DNA of 40,317 nt from DATJGF01 sp035495315 (GCA_035495315.1 DATJGF010000152.1:1-40317); one strand, 5' to 3'. Counted from the first letter of the stretch, positions 18,117 through 27,116 are shown. Made by a program: numbers and translations. The notes: generated by a model from the letters alone, not told the origin.

Positions 18117-18503
18117 ATGGTTTCGGATTTTGAAGTAGCCGAGCTGCGACAGGCTCTGCTGCGTGGAGCAATTCCTCTCGATTTTGAAGACAAGCTAAAC
18201 CATCTAGCTAAGGGCGACATTGTCCAGCGCTACGTCGCCAAGCAGTGCGCTGATTTTATAGGCCTGCTTTTTGCGGCGCATGACGGCGGGTTCAGAAAAG
18301 CGAGCCAGGCTGATCTCGAGCGACTGCTAAAGGTATTGGCCTACGTGCGAAAGAACGAAGACGCGATCCCGGATTACCGGTCGGATGGGCTGGTTGATGA
18401 CCAACAGGAAGTCCGAGCCGTTTTAACCGAACTGGGTCCCCTGCTCCACTCCTTCAAAGCCTGGCATTTGTGTCATCAAGTGCCCAGCCTTTGGGGCAAT
18501 TGA
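18117..18503 (+). CDS. Small unknown protein, 128 aa
   Basis: Not recognised with confidence. The frame is open from ATG 18021 (160 residues), but the first 32 residues are of mixed, low-order composition, and MVSDFEVAELRQALLRGAIP from ATG 18117 looks like a real N-terminus, so that start is preferred. The protein is helical and soluble. Its second half has DAIPDYRSDGLVDDQQEVRA, faintly like the IPD...GxxDD pattern of DUF1232/YkvA proteins, but without their membrane character. It stands between the DUF1501 terminator and the PQQ-propeller gene. The independent terminator upstream suggests its own promoter. Confidence 0.6.
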   Translation: MVSDFEVAELRQALLRGAIPLDFEDKLNHLAKGDIVQRYVAKQCADFIGLLFAAHDGGFRKASQADLERLLKVLAYVRKNEDAIPDYRSDGLVDDQQEVRAVLTELGPLLHSFKAWHLCHQVPSLWGN

Positions 18504-18635
18504 AGCCAACCTCGGAATCCGTACCAGCAATTCCCGCATTGAGTTGCTCTGTAGGCTGGAACTGACGTAACTCTACTGCTGCAGCCGTTGGAAACTTGGA
18601 CTAAATTCCAAAAATTGAGACTGCCAACCTTCAAT

Positions 18636-19943
18636 ATGAAGCCTGAACGGACCATCCTTCTGGTCATCCTAGCTGTATCACGCTGCTCGGTCGCAGCGGA
18701 GAGAGGTGGCGAGCCGTGGTGGCCCCAGTTTCGAGGACCGAACTCCTCGGGACTCGGCGCCGGCAAACCTCCCGTTCAGTTTGGTCCCGGCCAAAATCTC
18801 GGCTGGAAAACGGCGGTTGGTTCAGGAACGTCCTCTCCGATCATTTGGGCGGAACGTGTCTTCGTAACCGAGTTCGATCCGGCAAGCCGCAAACTCGCCA
18901 CGCTCAGCATCGATCGCCGCACGGGCAACCTGCTTTGGCGACGCGCGGTGGTTGCTGAACAGGTTGAAGAGGTCCACGAACTCAGCAGCCCAGCGGCTGC
19001 TACGCCTGCCACGGATGGAGAGCGGGTTTATGTTTACTTCGGGTCTTACGGGCTGCTGTGTTATGATCTGGACGGAAAGCTCGAGTGGGAAAGGCGCCTC
19101 CCTTTGCCCGAAAACCCGTATGGCGCCACGGCTTCACCGATCCTGGTCGGAGATTTGTTGATATTCAATCATCAGGGCAAAGACGCCTATCTCCTGGCCC
19201 TTAATCGCCGCGACGGACGAACGGTTTGGCGGACCGATCGCTCAAAGTTCCAGTTCGGATGGTCCACCCCGGTGCATTGGCGTCATGACGCCAGCGACGA
19301 GGTCCTCGTGCTCGGTGGCGACTTTGAACCGAATCAGCGCCTCATGGCATATGACCTTGCCACCGGAGCCGAACGTTGGTGGGTAGCCGGACTGCCCCCG
19401 TGCGGCAAAAGCACGCCGGCCATCGGCGGCGGCCTGGTTTTCCTCGCTGCGCCGGACATTATTTTGAATCAGTCCGCCGAGAAACGGAACCCGGATAAGG
19501 CCGCCCAGTTCTACGCCAAGAACGGGAATCGGCTCATGGCCGTCCGCCCCGGCAGCACCGGCGAAGTCCCCCAGGCCAACATCGCCTGGTCCGACCGCAA
19601 GGGTGTGCCCGGCGTTGCTTCGCCCCTCTACTACGACGGACGCCTTTACACCTTCAAGGACGGCGGGCTCGTTTTCTGTCGAGCAGCCGCCACAGGTGAA
19701 TTGTTGTTTAACGAACGGCTGGGAACCCTCGGTTATTACTACTCCTCGCCCGTCGCGGCCGACCATCGGATCTACATTGCATCCGCCGAGGGCGTTATCA
19801 CAGTGATTGACGCGGGCGCAAAGTTGAATGTCCTGGCGACAAACAAGCTCGACGGCGCGATTCTGGCCACACCCGCATTAGCCGCCGACAACATCTATGT
19901 GAGAACCAAAAGCGACCTATACGCTTTTGGGAATAGACCGTAA
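18636..19943 (+). CDS. Exported PQQ-like beta-propeller protein
   Basis: From ATG 18636 the protein has 435 residues with a signal peptide (MKPERTILLVILAVSRCSVAA). The TTG start at 18588 would put 16 residues before it and was rejected. The mature N-terminus, PWWPQFRGPNSSGLG, is the standard entry sequence of secreted PQQ-like propellers in Planctomycetota/Verrucomicrobiota. Blade sequences recur: SIDRRTGNLLWRRAV, YDLDGKLEWERRLPL, LNRRDGRTVWRTDRS, YDLATGAERWWVAGL and IDAGAKLNVLATNKL. There is no sign of PQQ-binding catalytic residues, so it is probably a scaffold or binding protein like BamB-type propellers rather than a dehydrogenase. It follows the PSD1/DUF1501 genes, a common genomic company for this family. 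Confidence 0.9.
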   Translation: MKPERTILLVILAVSRCSVAAERGGEPWWPQFRGPNSSGLGAGKPPVQFGPGQNLGWKTAVGSGTSSPIIWAERVFVTEFDPASRKLATLSIDRRTGNLLWRRAVVAEQVEEVHELSSPAAATPATDGERVYVYFGSYGLLCYDLDGKLEWERRLPLPENPYGATASPILVGDLLIFNHQGKDAYLLALNRRDGRTVWRTDRSKFQFGWSTPVHWRHDASDEVLVLGGDFEPNQRLMAYDLATGAERWWVAGLPPCGKSTPAIGGGLVFLAAPDIILNQSAEKRNPDKAAQFYAKNGNRLMAVRPGSTGEVPQANIAWSDRKGVPGVASPLYYDGRLYTFKDGGLVFCRAAATGELLFNERLGTLGYYYSSPVAADHRIYIASAEGVITVIDAGAKLNVLATNKLDGAILATPALAADNIYVRTKSDLYAFGNRP

Positions 19944-20122
19944 GGTCAGATCTCCATTCTTTACTTTTAAGAGCAGTGAGCGGTCGGCAGGAGTTTTGTA
20001 TTCAGAAATAATCTCACCGCTTTGATCGCCGCGTATGCTCGCCTCGTAACGCAGAGTTTTATTCGGGCGTACCGGAGACTTTCAGTCTGCTCAAGCGCCA
20101 GCAGACAACCCACTTACTTTGG

Positions 20123-20196
20123 CTCCATTACTCCAATACTCCAAAACTCCATCACTCCGCTCCTGGCGCTTGGACTTTGGACCTTGGGTTTCGACC
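20123..20196. repeat. Tandem 8-mer tract (CTCCAWWA) followed by 7-mer tract (TTTGGAC)
   Basis: From 20123 the units are CTCCATTA, CTCCAATA, CTCCAAAA, CTCCATCA, CTCC (8-nt period, 4.5 units). From 20169 the units are CTTGGAC, TTTGGAC, CTTGGGT, TTCGACC (7-nt period), ending on the stop codon of the FG-GAP gene (minus strand). The rest of the 252-bp gap between the propeller gene and this stop shows no gene. Confidence 0.75.
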
Positions 20197-22550
20197 TATT
20201 CCTGCGGATACAGCAGAATCCGGTCGTGAACGAGAACCACCAAGTCGCTTTTGCCATCTCCGGTCATGTCGGCGACGACCGCCTCGCGCGGTTCGGGCAT
20301 CTCGCTGCGCCGATTTCGGAAGGTGCGCTCTTCAAAAACCTGCCAACGATTCGCCGGGATTAATTTGTGCTTCGCGTCCAAGATGACGAGGTCGAGGTAA
20401 TTCTTGGCCGTTTCGAGAAAGACAAGGTCTTTGCGGCCGTCATTGTCGAGATCGCCTGAAACGACGTCATTGAGGTGGCCATCCTTAATGGGGGTTTCGT
20501 ACCCATCGAGTTCTTTCAATTCCCAGGCGGAACTATCCAGAGGCTGCCATGCCAGGGCGTTAATCCCCATGAGTGCGACCGCATTGGGTTTGGGACTCCC
20601 GAGGGCTAAAGGTTGCAGGCTGAAGAAATCAGAGATGGGCAATGGCAGATTGCGCGCTACCTGCCACACGCCGGCGGAATCGCGTTCACACAGTGTCAGC
20701 GCCTTTCTTTCTGCATCGAGCAGGAAAAGCGAGCAGACGCTGTTGGTGCAATTGGGCACCGCGGCCGCCCCTACCAGGCGCGAGTTGCTGGCGGCGCCGT
20801 TGATCTGCTCTTTGACACTGAAGGCCCAATTATTCTGATTGCTGAGACCGCTCGATGAAGCCTCTCGTTGCAACACAACGGCGCGAATGAAATTCTTTTG
20901 CGTCAGCAATAATTCCGGTTTGCCGTCGCCATCGACATCGGCAGTAGTGAGCCAGGGCTGTTCGAGAGCGCCACCTGGCGGCACGATATCGATTTCCTCA
21001 AAATCCTTATCTTCAACCTGACGCAGAACTTTGACTTTTTCATACGGACTGAGGATGACCAGATCGGCCAATCCATCCTGATCGACATCGTGGATCGCAA
21101 TCGTTGTGGGGTTGGATTGAAAGCTCTCGCTTAATTTCTGAACCTTGCTGGTGCCGTCAGCTGTACGAACGACCAAGGAACGTTTGCCGTCCTGATCGAC
21201 AATCACCACCAGGCTCGGTTTGGCATCCGGTTGCAGTTTGCCGACCGCGAAGACCAATGGCCGCCCCGGAACCGGGATAAGAGTGGGAAACGGCAAACCA
21301 CCTTTTTCATCCAAATGCGTCACGCCGACCTGCCATTCACTGCGTTCACCGGAGCTGAGCATGAAGATTTCCGGTTTGCCATCGCCTTGCCAATCACCGC
21401 TCGCCAAACCGCTAATGCCTGACAAGGTGGGAAATGTCTTCGGCGCGGCTAAACTCCCGTCTTTCTCCTGCAGGTAGAGTGAAATTTGCCCGCTCTCCGG
21501 TTCTGCTACCAACAAATCGGCCAGGCCGTCGTTATTGACATCGGCCCAAAGCAAGCCCCGCCGAGCCTTTTCGGTTTTGTTCAGCGGCAAAACCTGGAAC
21601 TGCCCCTCATGAAAACAGCCCGATAAGGATTCCGCTTCTTTGTGCACAAACTCCGAAATCGAGGCTCGACCAGAATTCAACGCGATACTGATGACCTGGG
21701 TCTTACCGCCAGGTTCGAGGTTGTCGGCCCAATAAGACCGGATTGGAGCTGAGGAGAAATAAAGCTCCGGCCCCAGTTTGCCGTTCGGTTTCTGCAGCCG
21801 GAAACGGTATGGATTGCGGTCCTCCCAATTCACCAACAACAGGTCGCTCCGTCCATCGCCATCGATATCGACGACTTGAACGGATTTGACCGGGGCTGAA
21901 AGTGGAATTTTTTCCGGTTCGCCCAAGGTATGATCGGCCTGTTGCGGCAGGAAATAGACGTAATTTTCGGCCAACAGGATCAGGTCGATGCGGCCGTCGC
22001 CGTTGAGGTCGCCGGTGCAGAGAGCATTGGGTGAGAGCTGGCCGTCATCGATGGGCCACCGCTTCGGCGCGCTCCAACTGTTGGTGCCCTCGTTATACAG
22101 GACGATCAGTTCCTTCGGTTCACCATAGTACGCGAGGTCAGGACGTCCATCGCCATTCAAATCGGCCGTCACCAAGCAAGCGATGCGCTTCTCCGAGGCG
22201 ATTGATTCGATGCGGAAGCGGGAATCTGGCGGCAATTCGTTGACTTCGCGCCGGCCGGCCAGGTTAAGGATTTGCGTGTCATTGGTTTTGCCGGTCTTGT
22301 TGTACAGAATGTTGATTTTTGATCGGGCATTATTGACGACGACGAGATCGTTGCGACCGTCGCCGTCGAAATCAGCGACGCGGAGTTGGCTGATTTGATT
22401 ATCAATCGGGAAAATCTCCGGCCCGCTAAAACCAAATCGATTGAGATTTGTCGTCTGCCCAAAGCAGGTCAATGAAGTCGCAGCGAGTAAAACGAACGTT
22501 AAGAAAGCACCCCGACTGATGCGTCCTCGAAAGAAAGTCAAAATGTTCAA
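20196..22550 (-). CDS. Secreted FG-GAP/VCBS repeat protein
   Basis: A 784-residue protein with a signal peptide (FLTFVLLAATSLTCFGQ). The rest is built of FG-GAP/VCBS-type beta-propeller blades with calcium-loop motifs: DFDGDGRND, DLNGDGRPD, DLNGDGRID, DIDGDGRSD, DVNNDGLAD, DWQGDGKPE, DVDQDGLAD, DVDGDGKPE, DLDNDGRKD and DMTGDGKSD, ten in all. This is enough for one long or two consecutive propellers. No transmembrane anchor or C-terminal sorting domain was seen. Probable role: Ca-stabilised extracellular binding or adhesion protein. The stop codon lies at the edge of a 7-nt repeat tract that may be eroding or extending the 3' end of the gene. Confidence 0.9.
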   Translation of the reverse strand: MNILTFFRGRISRGAFLTFVLLAATSLTCFGQTTNLNRFGFSGPEIFPIDNQISQLRVADFDGDGRNDLVVVNNARSKINILYNKTGKTNDTQILNLAGRREVNELPPDSRFRIESIASEKRIACLVTADLNGDGRPDLAYYGEPKELIVLYNEGTNSWSAPKRWPIDDGQLSPNALCTGDLNGDGRIDLILLAENYVYFLPQQADHTLGEPEKIPLSAPVKSVQVVDIDGDGRSDLLLVNWEDRNPYRFRLQKPNGKLGPELYFSSAPIRSYWADNLEPGGKTQVISIALNSGRASISEFVHKEAESLSGCFHEGQFQVLPLNKTEKARRGLLWADVNNDGLADLLVAEPESGQISLYLQEKDGSLAAPKTFPTLSGISGLASGDWQGDGKPEIFMLSSGERSEWQVGVTHLDEKGGLPFPTLIPVPGRPLVFAVGKLQPDAKPSLVVIVDQDGKRSLVVRTADGTSKVQKLSESFQSNPTTIAIHDVDQDGLADLVILSPYEKVKVLRQVEDKDFEEIDIVPPGGALEQPWLTTADVDGDGKPELLLTQKNFIRAVVLQREASSSGLSNQNNWAFSVKEQINGAASNSRLVGAAAVPNCTNSVCSLFLLDAERKALTLCERDSAGVWQVARNLPLPISDFFSLQPLALGSPKPNAVALMGINALAWQPLDSSAWELKELDGYETPIKDGHLNDVVSGDLDNDGRKDLVFLETAKNYLDLVILDAKHKLIPANRWQVFEERTFRNRRSEMPEPREAVVADMTGDGKSDLVVLVHDRILLYPQE

Positions 22551-22596
22551 GCGTGACAGAAAATGCCAACAACCCTACAGCTTGGAAAGGAGATAA

Positions 22597-23718
22597 TCAA
22601 AAATCCGGCCAATGATACGCATGCGCTACGGCCTCGAGCACGACACGGATGCCGTCGCGATTATCGTTCGCATTGATCATTACTACCCCGCCTTGCCCCG
22701 TTTCGGCGTAGGCCACCAACTCCGCGTCGAAGCCCTCATCGCGGCCGGCATGGCGGAACCTCAGGGCTTTGCCTTTACCTTCAAGAAACAGGCCTAAACC
22801 ATCATGTTCTGACTGCTCCGAAAGCATCTGTTGAGTCATGGCTTGCGAGATCACCCCGTTGGTTCGGCCGGCCCGCGCCTGTTGAAGTCCGATTGCAAAC
22901 CGCGCCAGATCCGCAGCCGTCGTCCAAAGTCCAGCAGCGGCCATCTCCGGATAAATGTGCCAACCGCCTTCCACCGGCTTTGTCTCCTCATAATAGCCGA
23001 TGGCCGCCAAAGGAACCCGGCCCGCCGGCAGCGGCTGTTCGAATGTGCTATTGGTCATGCCGAAAGGGTTGAGAACCGTTTCTTGCATATAGTCCGGGAA
23101 CGGCTTGCCTGTCCGCTCATTGATCATTTGCTGCATCACCGTGTAGCCACCGCCCGAATACCGGAATTTGCTGCCTGGAATCAGGTCAACCCGAATCGGA
23201 CGAGTATTCGCCGGTTCGACTCCATCCAGCACCTGAACTAGAGTAGGGACTGGTTTCCCCTGTGCATAACCTGGAAATCCGTGCACGGTCAGCCCGGCGC
23301 TGTGACTTAAAATCCGGCGCAACGTAACTTTCTGGCCCTTCGTGAACTCGTTTTCGGGCACTTTCCAACTGGCCAACTTGCGGTTTACATCGTCATCCAA
23401 AGCGAGCTGACCCTTTTCGACCAGATGCAGCGCTCCAACTGCCGCGACAGATTTGCTGATGGAACCGGCTTGAAACAGGGTGTTGGTTGTTACCGGAACT
23501 TTACTGTTTCTGTCCGCCAGACCATACGCTTGAGCCCTTGCAATTTGTCCGTCCTGGATCACCGCCAGGGATAAACCCGCGATGTGACGCTTTTCCATCG
23601 CCGCCACGATAAAATCATCCAGCTTGTCGGCCTGGACAACATGGGCAACCAGCAGCAAGCTGGTGAACGCCAACTTAAGGCTGCACCCACGCGAGCTGAG
23701 TTTTAATCTCACTGTCAT
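22597..23718 (-). CDS. Exported serine hydrolase, beta-lactamase/class C PBP fold
   Basis: From ATG 23718 the protein has 373 residues with a signal peptide (LKLAFTSLLLVAHVVQA). Catalytic motifs of the family: SxxK as Ser86-Ile-Ser-Lys89 (QAGSISKSV), the tyrosine motif as Tyr187-Ser-Gly (KFRYSGGGY), and the third motif as HAG in RFRHAGRDEG. The YSG/HAG pattern is typical of esterase or D-aminopeptidase-like members rather than true antibiotic beta-lactamases. The start overlaps the stop of the YjbQ gene by ATGA (23715-23718), which fixes the start and implies translational coupling. A longer frame beginning at 23781 would hide the signal peptide and was rejected. Substrate unknown. Confidence 0.9.
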   Translation of the reverse strand: MTVRLKLSSRGCSLKLAFTSLLLVAHVVQADKLDDFIVAAMEKRHIAGLSLAVIQDGQIARAQAYGLADRNSKVPVTTNTLFQAGSISKSVAAVGALHLVEKGQLALDDDVNRKLASWKVPENEFTKGQKVTLRRILSHSAGLTVHGFPGYAQGKPVPTLVQVLDGVEPANTRPIRVDLIPGSKFRYSGGGYTVMQQMINERTGKPFPDYMQETVLNPFGMTNSTFEQPLPAGRVPLAAIGYYEETKPVEGGWHIYPEMAAAGLWTTAADLARFAIGLQQARAGRTNGVISQAMTQQMLSEQSEHDGLGLFLEGKGKALRFRHAGRDEGFDAELVAYAETGQGGVVMINANDNRDGIRVVLEAVAHAYHWPDF

Positions 23719-24158
23719 GTCGTCGTTCCGATCAAGTGCGCGGTGATTAATCGTTGGTGAGGCGCGTGGCGATGTTCCCAAAGATAAATTCCCTGCCAGG
23801 TACCCAGCGCCAGTTCTCCCTTTTCAAGCGGCAACGATAAATTCACCGCCGTGAGCGCGGTGCGAATATGCGCCGGCATATCGTCCTCGCCTTCCACGGT
23901 ATGAACAAAGAGACGGTCACCGTCGGGGACCAACCGGGAAAAGAATGCTTCCAGATCACGTCGAACGTCCGGGTCGGCGTTTTCCTGGATCAGCAACGAA
24001 GCAGAGGTGTGCCGTAGATGAAGCGTTAGCAGGCCGTTGCTCAATCCGGTGATACCAACCCAATCATTTACCTCACGCGTGATTTCGTACAGGCCACGTC
24101 CGCGCGTTGAAATTCTGAACTCATGAAAAACCTGCTGTAGAGATATGCCTCGTTCCAC
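23715..24158 (-). CDS. YjbQ family protein (UPF0047)
   Basis: A 147-residue protein of the YjbQ/UPF0047 family, for which a side activity in thiamine phosphate formation has been reported in E. coli; the true role is unclear. Conserved blocks are HTSASLLIQENADPDVRRDL, the VEGEDDMPAHIRTAL block with likely metal or ligand residues, and GELALGTWQGIYLWEHR. It starts with GTG at 24158; no ATG is available nearby. It is the upstream partner of the serine hydrolase gene, which it overlaps by 4 nt. Fold-level assignment is secure, function is not. Confidence 0.93.
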   Translation of the reverse strand: MERGISLQQVFHEFRISTRGRGLYEITREVNDWVGITGLSNGLLTLHLRHTSASLLIQENADPDVRRDLEAFFSRLVPDGDRLFVHTVEGEDDMPAHIRTALTAVNLSLPLEKGELALGTWQGIYLWEHRHAPHQRLITAHLIGTTT

Positions 24159-24229
24159 GCCAGGATGTTACCTGGCACGGGCCCTGAGCGCTATCCCATT
24201 GTGGAGACTTTATCTTAAGACCGACAACT

Positions 24230-25804
24230 TCACCTATTCTGCTCGAACATTTTTTCCAGATCGGCATTGCGCGGCGATCCGGCGGCAATAGCTTTTTGAT
24301 AATGCCATCGTGCGAGTGCGGGGTAGCGCGGTTGCTGTGTCAGGTAAAACACTGCGAGGTTTTGATGCGCGCTGGCGTAACTGGGTTGTAGCTCGACGGC
24401 TTTGCGCAACGCGGTTTCCGCCGGTCCACGCATCCCCTTTTCGCTGAGCACCAGGCCGAGGTAGTTCTGAATTTTGGCGTCTTGGGGATCCAATTTTGCT
24501 GCGTGACTTAGAGCATCGAGGGCATCGTCGTATTTAACCTGGCGATACTTAACCAAGCCCATTACATACAAACTAAAAGTGTCTTCGGGATCGACTGCAA
24601 GTGCCCGCTTCACATTCGCTTCAGCGTCATCGAGATGTTTCTCTTCGACCTGGATCGCCGCGAGGTTCGCCAGCGCGGGCACATTCTTATCGTCTATTTT
24701 CACGATCTGAAGGTAAGCCGCTTCAGCCTTATCGTACTGTTGGGCGCCAAAATACTTCTGCGCCTCGGTGACCAGCGCAGCAGAGCCGGCGGGAAGATCG
24801 CGCATTGTTTTCTTGGCCGGCTTTGTCTCGGCAACGGCAAGCTGAGCCTCCGGTTGTTTAAGTAACGCCAGTTCCTCCGTCGAATAGGGCACGCGGCGCG
24901 CCTCAAAAATCTCCAACCGGGCGCGGAGCACTGCAATCTGGTTTTCCAGCTCATCCGTCCGTGCGGCGGCGGCCTTGCCCTTTCGTCCATAAATTTGCTT
25001 ATTGGCGGTGTCCAGCTGCTTCTGCAAAGTGTCGCGCTCGCGCTCGAGCTGTTTGATCCGGCTGTTCTCGTCTGTAGCCAAAGCAGAACTGCTGACAGTA
25101 GTGCCCGAGAGCTGTTTGATTCGGGCTTCGAGCGCATCCTTTTCCAAGCTCATTTTTGAATTCAGCTCCTTTTGCTGCGTCAGCTGGCGCGTAACATCCG
25201 CCAGCGACTGCTGAGTGGATTCCAGAGCTTTGGGATCAGTTGCCGGAACCGAAGTCTTGGATTTGGCAGTCTCAACGCTGACCTTGAGCAAATCATTTTC
25301 CTTTTGCAACGCCTTGATCTTCTCTTCCGCCCGACTTAATTCACGCGGGTCCGATTGAGCGGGCTGCATCGCGAGGGCTTCCTTGAGTTTTGCTTCGAGC
25401 ACGGATTTCTCGCCCTGTAATTGACGAGCCTGTTCTCTGACGGTATTGAGCTGCGATTCCCAATCAGCCGGCGGACCGCTGGGGGCGGCGGGGGCGCTTG
25501 TCGGGGACTCGGGCTTCGCAGTCGCAACCGATGCTTCCGGCGTCAGCGCGGCGATCTTGCTCGTAACGTAGCTCAACCGGAAGGCGATCGCCTTGGGATT
25601 CCAATCCGGGCTGCCATTTCGCAACTGTTGCAGCCCTTTTTGGGCTTCCATGTATTTGGCCAATGCCTGGCTAGGGTGGACGCTGCTCAAGCTGTCGGCC
25701 TCCTGGATTAGGTTGAATAGTTGCACGTACTCATCGTCGAGGTTTTGCGCCGGCGCGCTGACGAGCACTGCACCTAAAATGACCAGACCAAAAAGCCGTT
25801 TCAT
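24230..25804 (-). CDS. Exported coiled-coil and TPR protein
   Basis: From ATG 25804 the protein has 524 residues and starts with a signal peptide (MKRLFGLVILGAVLVSAPAQ); the frame extends to 25858, but that would bury it. Domain order: a helical N-terminal repeat-like region, a Ser/Pro/Ala linker near residue 100-120, a long coiled coil (about 120-310, with heptad-rich segments such as EEKIKALQKENDLLKVS and LERERDTLQKQLDTANKQ), then at least four TPRs (about 345-510; for example AEANVKRALAVDPEDTFSLY, ALDALSHAAKLDPQDAKIQ, AETALRKAVELQPSYASAH). Likely a periplasmic scaffold. No enzyme motif. It lies 118 bp downstream of the dehydrogenase gene on the same strand. Confidence 0.88.
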   Translation of the reverse strand: MKRLFGLVILGAVLVSAPAQNLDDEYVQLFNLIQEADSLSSVHPSQALAKYMEAQKGLQQLRNGSPDWNPKAIAFRLSYVTSKIAALTPEASVATAKPESPTSAPAAPSGPPADWESQLNTVREQARQLQGEKSVLEAKLKEALAMQPAQSDPRELSRAEEKIKALQKENDLLKVSVETAKSKTSVPATDPKALESTQQSLADVTRQLTQQKELNSKMSLEKDALEARIKQLSGTTVSSSALATDENSRIKQLERERDTLQKQLDTANKQIYGRKGKAAAARTDELENQIAVLRARLEIFEARRVPYSTEELALLKQPEAQLAVAETKPAKKTMRDLPAGSAALVTEAQKYFGAQQYDKAEAAYLQIVKIDDKNVPALANLAAIQVEEKHLDDAEANVKRALAVDPEDTFSLYVMGLVKYRQVKYDDALDALSHAAKLDPQDAKIQNYLGLVLSEKGMRGPAETALRKAVELQPSYASAHQNLAVFYLTQQPRYPALARWHYQKAIAAGSPRNADLEKMFEQNR

Positions 25805-25922
25805 AACACAATGGTAGCGAAAGAAGGAACGCGTTGGCAATGTGAACCGCACAGGCAAACCGGCCCGAGCCAGCGGAAATGATGGTTGCAGACTACAAAG
25901 TCGCTGGGTACAGGTTGAAGCC

Positions 25923-27047
25923 TCAGGTTTGATCGACGACTACTTTCAAAGAATTCTCACTCGGCCGGGCAGCCAATTTAACGGCCGCACCAGTCTGTTC
26001 CAGCGGGAACCGATGCGTAATAAGGGTTTTAACGTCGAGCTTCCTTGAGAAGACAAGAGCAGCGACCTGTTTTTGAAGCAGAAAATCCGCCGAGTAACTC
26101 CCAATCAGGTCCTTTTCATCGACGCAGACCGTTGCCAGATCAACGGCAGTCGTTTCGCCACGCCGCGTATGTGAGAAGAGGAGCACCTGGCCACCGCCGC
26201 GCAAAAGACTTTGTGCCTGCTCAACCACCTCATCGGAGGGCACCGCAATTACAGCCGCATCTAAACCTCGCCCCTGAGTGAGTCGACCAACTAACACTTC
26301 CAACTGACTTTGCACTTTTGCCGTTGTCCTTTGTCCTGTTCCCGCCGACTCCGGTTGGATGCTTTCTGGACTTTGGACTTTGCCCTTTGGGCTTTGGGCT
26401 TTGATTACCCATTCAGCACCAAATTCCCGCGCGAGGTGCAAACGCGTTTCCAGCAAGTCGGTGGCAATGACTCGCATGCCCTTCAATGCGAGCAAGCGGG
26501 TAAACATCAGCCCAATCGGTCCCTGTCCCGCTACCAGGACTGTATCTTCGCGGAGGAGAGGCAATCGTTCGACCGCTTTCAGCACGGTGTTCACCGGTTC
26601 CAGCATGGCGCCTTCAAGAAAAGAATTGCGCTCAGGAATCGGCACGACACCCGGCAACACGAAGGGCATCACACGGACGTATTCGGCATATCCGCCACCC
26701 GCGGGCTCAAACCCCGCGGTAATCCCTGTGCGCTTGTATTGCGAACATTGGGCGAAAGTATGGTGCCGGCAGGCGTGGCACTCGAGGCAGGGGACATGAT
26801 GATGGAGGGCGACGCGCTGCCCAACCTTGAAGCGGAGACCTTTTGAACCGACGCGCACGATTGTGCCGGCGGTTTCGTGTCCAAAAATCCGTGGCGGAGG
26901 AAGGGTGCCATAGTGGATTTTTTTGATATCGGTGGGACAAACGCCGCAAACCGCCACTTTAACCAACAGTTCATGCGGCCTGATTGACGGCACAGGCACG
27001 GTCTCCAAACGCAGATCGTTGGCACCATGATACACGACGGCGCTCAT
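25923..27047 (-). CDS. Zinc-dependent alcohol dehydrogenase-like protein with a repeat-derived insert
   Basis: Medium-chain dehydrogenase/reductase of 374 residues from ATG 27047 (MSAVVYHGANDLRLE fits the family N-terminus; a GTG start at 27104 is possible). Catalytic zinc ligands are Cys37 in CGVCPTD and His57-Glu58 in GHETAG. The structural zinc site is Cys87, 90, 93 and 101 (C-x2-C-x2-C-x7-C). The nucleotide-binding loop is GQGPIG at 174-179. Between GAEWVI and LEVLVGRLTQGRGLD, at about residues 216-248, there is a 33-residue insert rich in Lys, Gln, Ser and Pro. It is encoded by a tract of 7-nt repeats and is in frame. This is in the Rossmann domain on a surface loop, so the enzyme may still fold. 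Substrate unknown. Downstream of an RluA gene with a short gap. Confidence 0.88.
   Translation of the reverse strand: MSAVVYHGANDLRLETVPVPSIRPHELLVKVAVCGVCPTDIKKIHYGTLPPPRIFGHETAGTIVRVGSKGLRFKVGQRVALHHHVPCLECHACRHHTFAQCSQYKRTGITAGFEPAGGGYAEYVRVMPFVLPGVVPIPERNSFLEGAMLEPVNTVLKAVERLPLLREDTVLVAGQGPIGLMFTRLLALKGMRVIATDLLETRLHLAREFGAEWVIKAQSPKGKVQSPESIQPESAGTGQRTTAKVQSQLEVLVGRLTQGRGLDAAVIAVPSDEVVEQAQSLLRGGGQVLLFSHTRRGETTAVDLATVCVDEKDLIGSYSADFLLQKQVAALVFSRKLDVKTLITHRFPLEQTGAAVKLAARPSENSLKVVVDQT
26309..26406. repeat. In-frame heptamer repeat tract inside the dehydrogenase gene
   Basis: On the plus strand the tract reads in 7-nt steps: TTTGCAC, TTTTGCC, GTTGTCC, TTTGTCC, then a 28-nt diverged centre, then TTTGGAC, TTTGCCC, TTTGGGC, TTTGGGC, TTTGATT. 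It is about 98-99 nt long, which equals 33 codons, so the reading frame of the minus-strand gene is kept. The same unit is found outside genes at 20169-20196. Confidence 0.85.
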
Positions 27048-27116
27048 GGTTTTCGGTATCTTGAGCACGGCAGACTGTAGGCATGGGAGCGCCCGAATGG
27101 ACACTGATTTTTTCGG

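Noticed and set aside
22597..23718. Antibiotic beta-lactamase
   Set aside because: The YSG and HAG motifs are those of esterase/peptidase-like members; resistance cannot be inferred.
23718..23781. Longer N-terminus of the serine hydrolase
   Set aside because: It would overlap the YjbQ gene by over 60 nt and place residues before the signal peptide.
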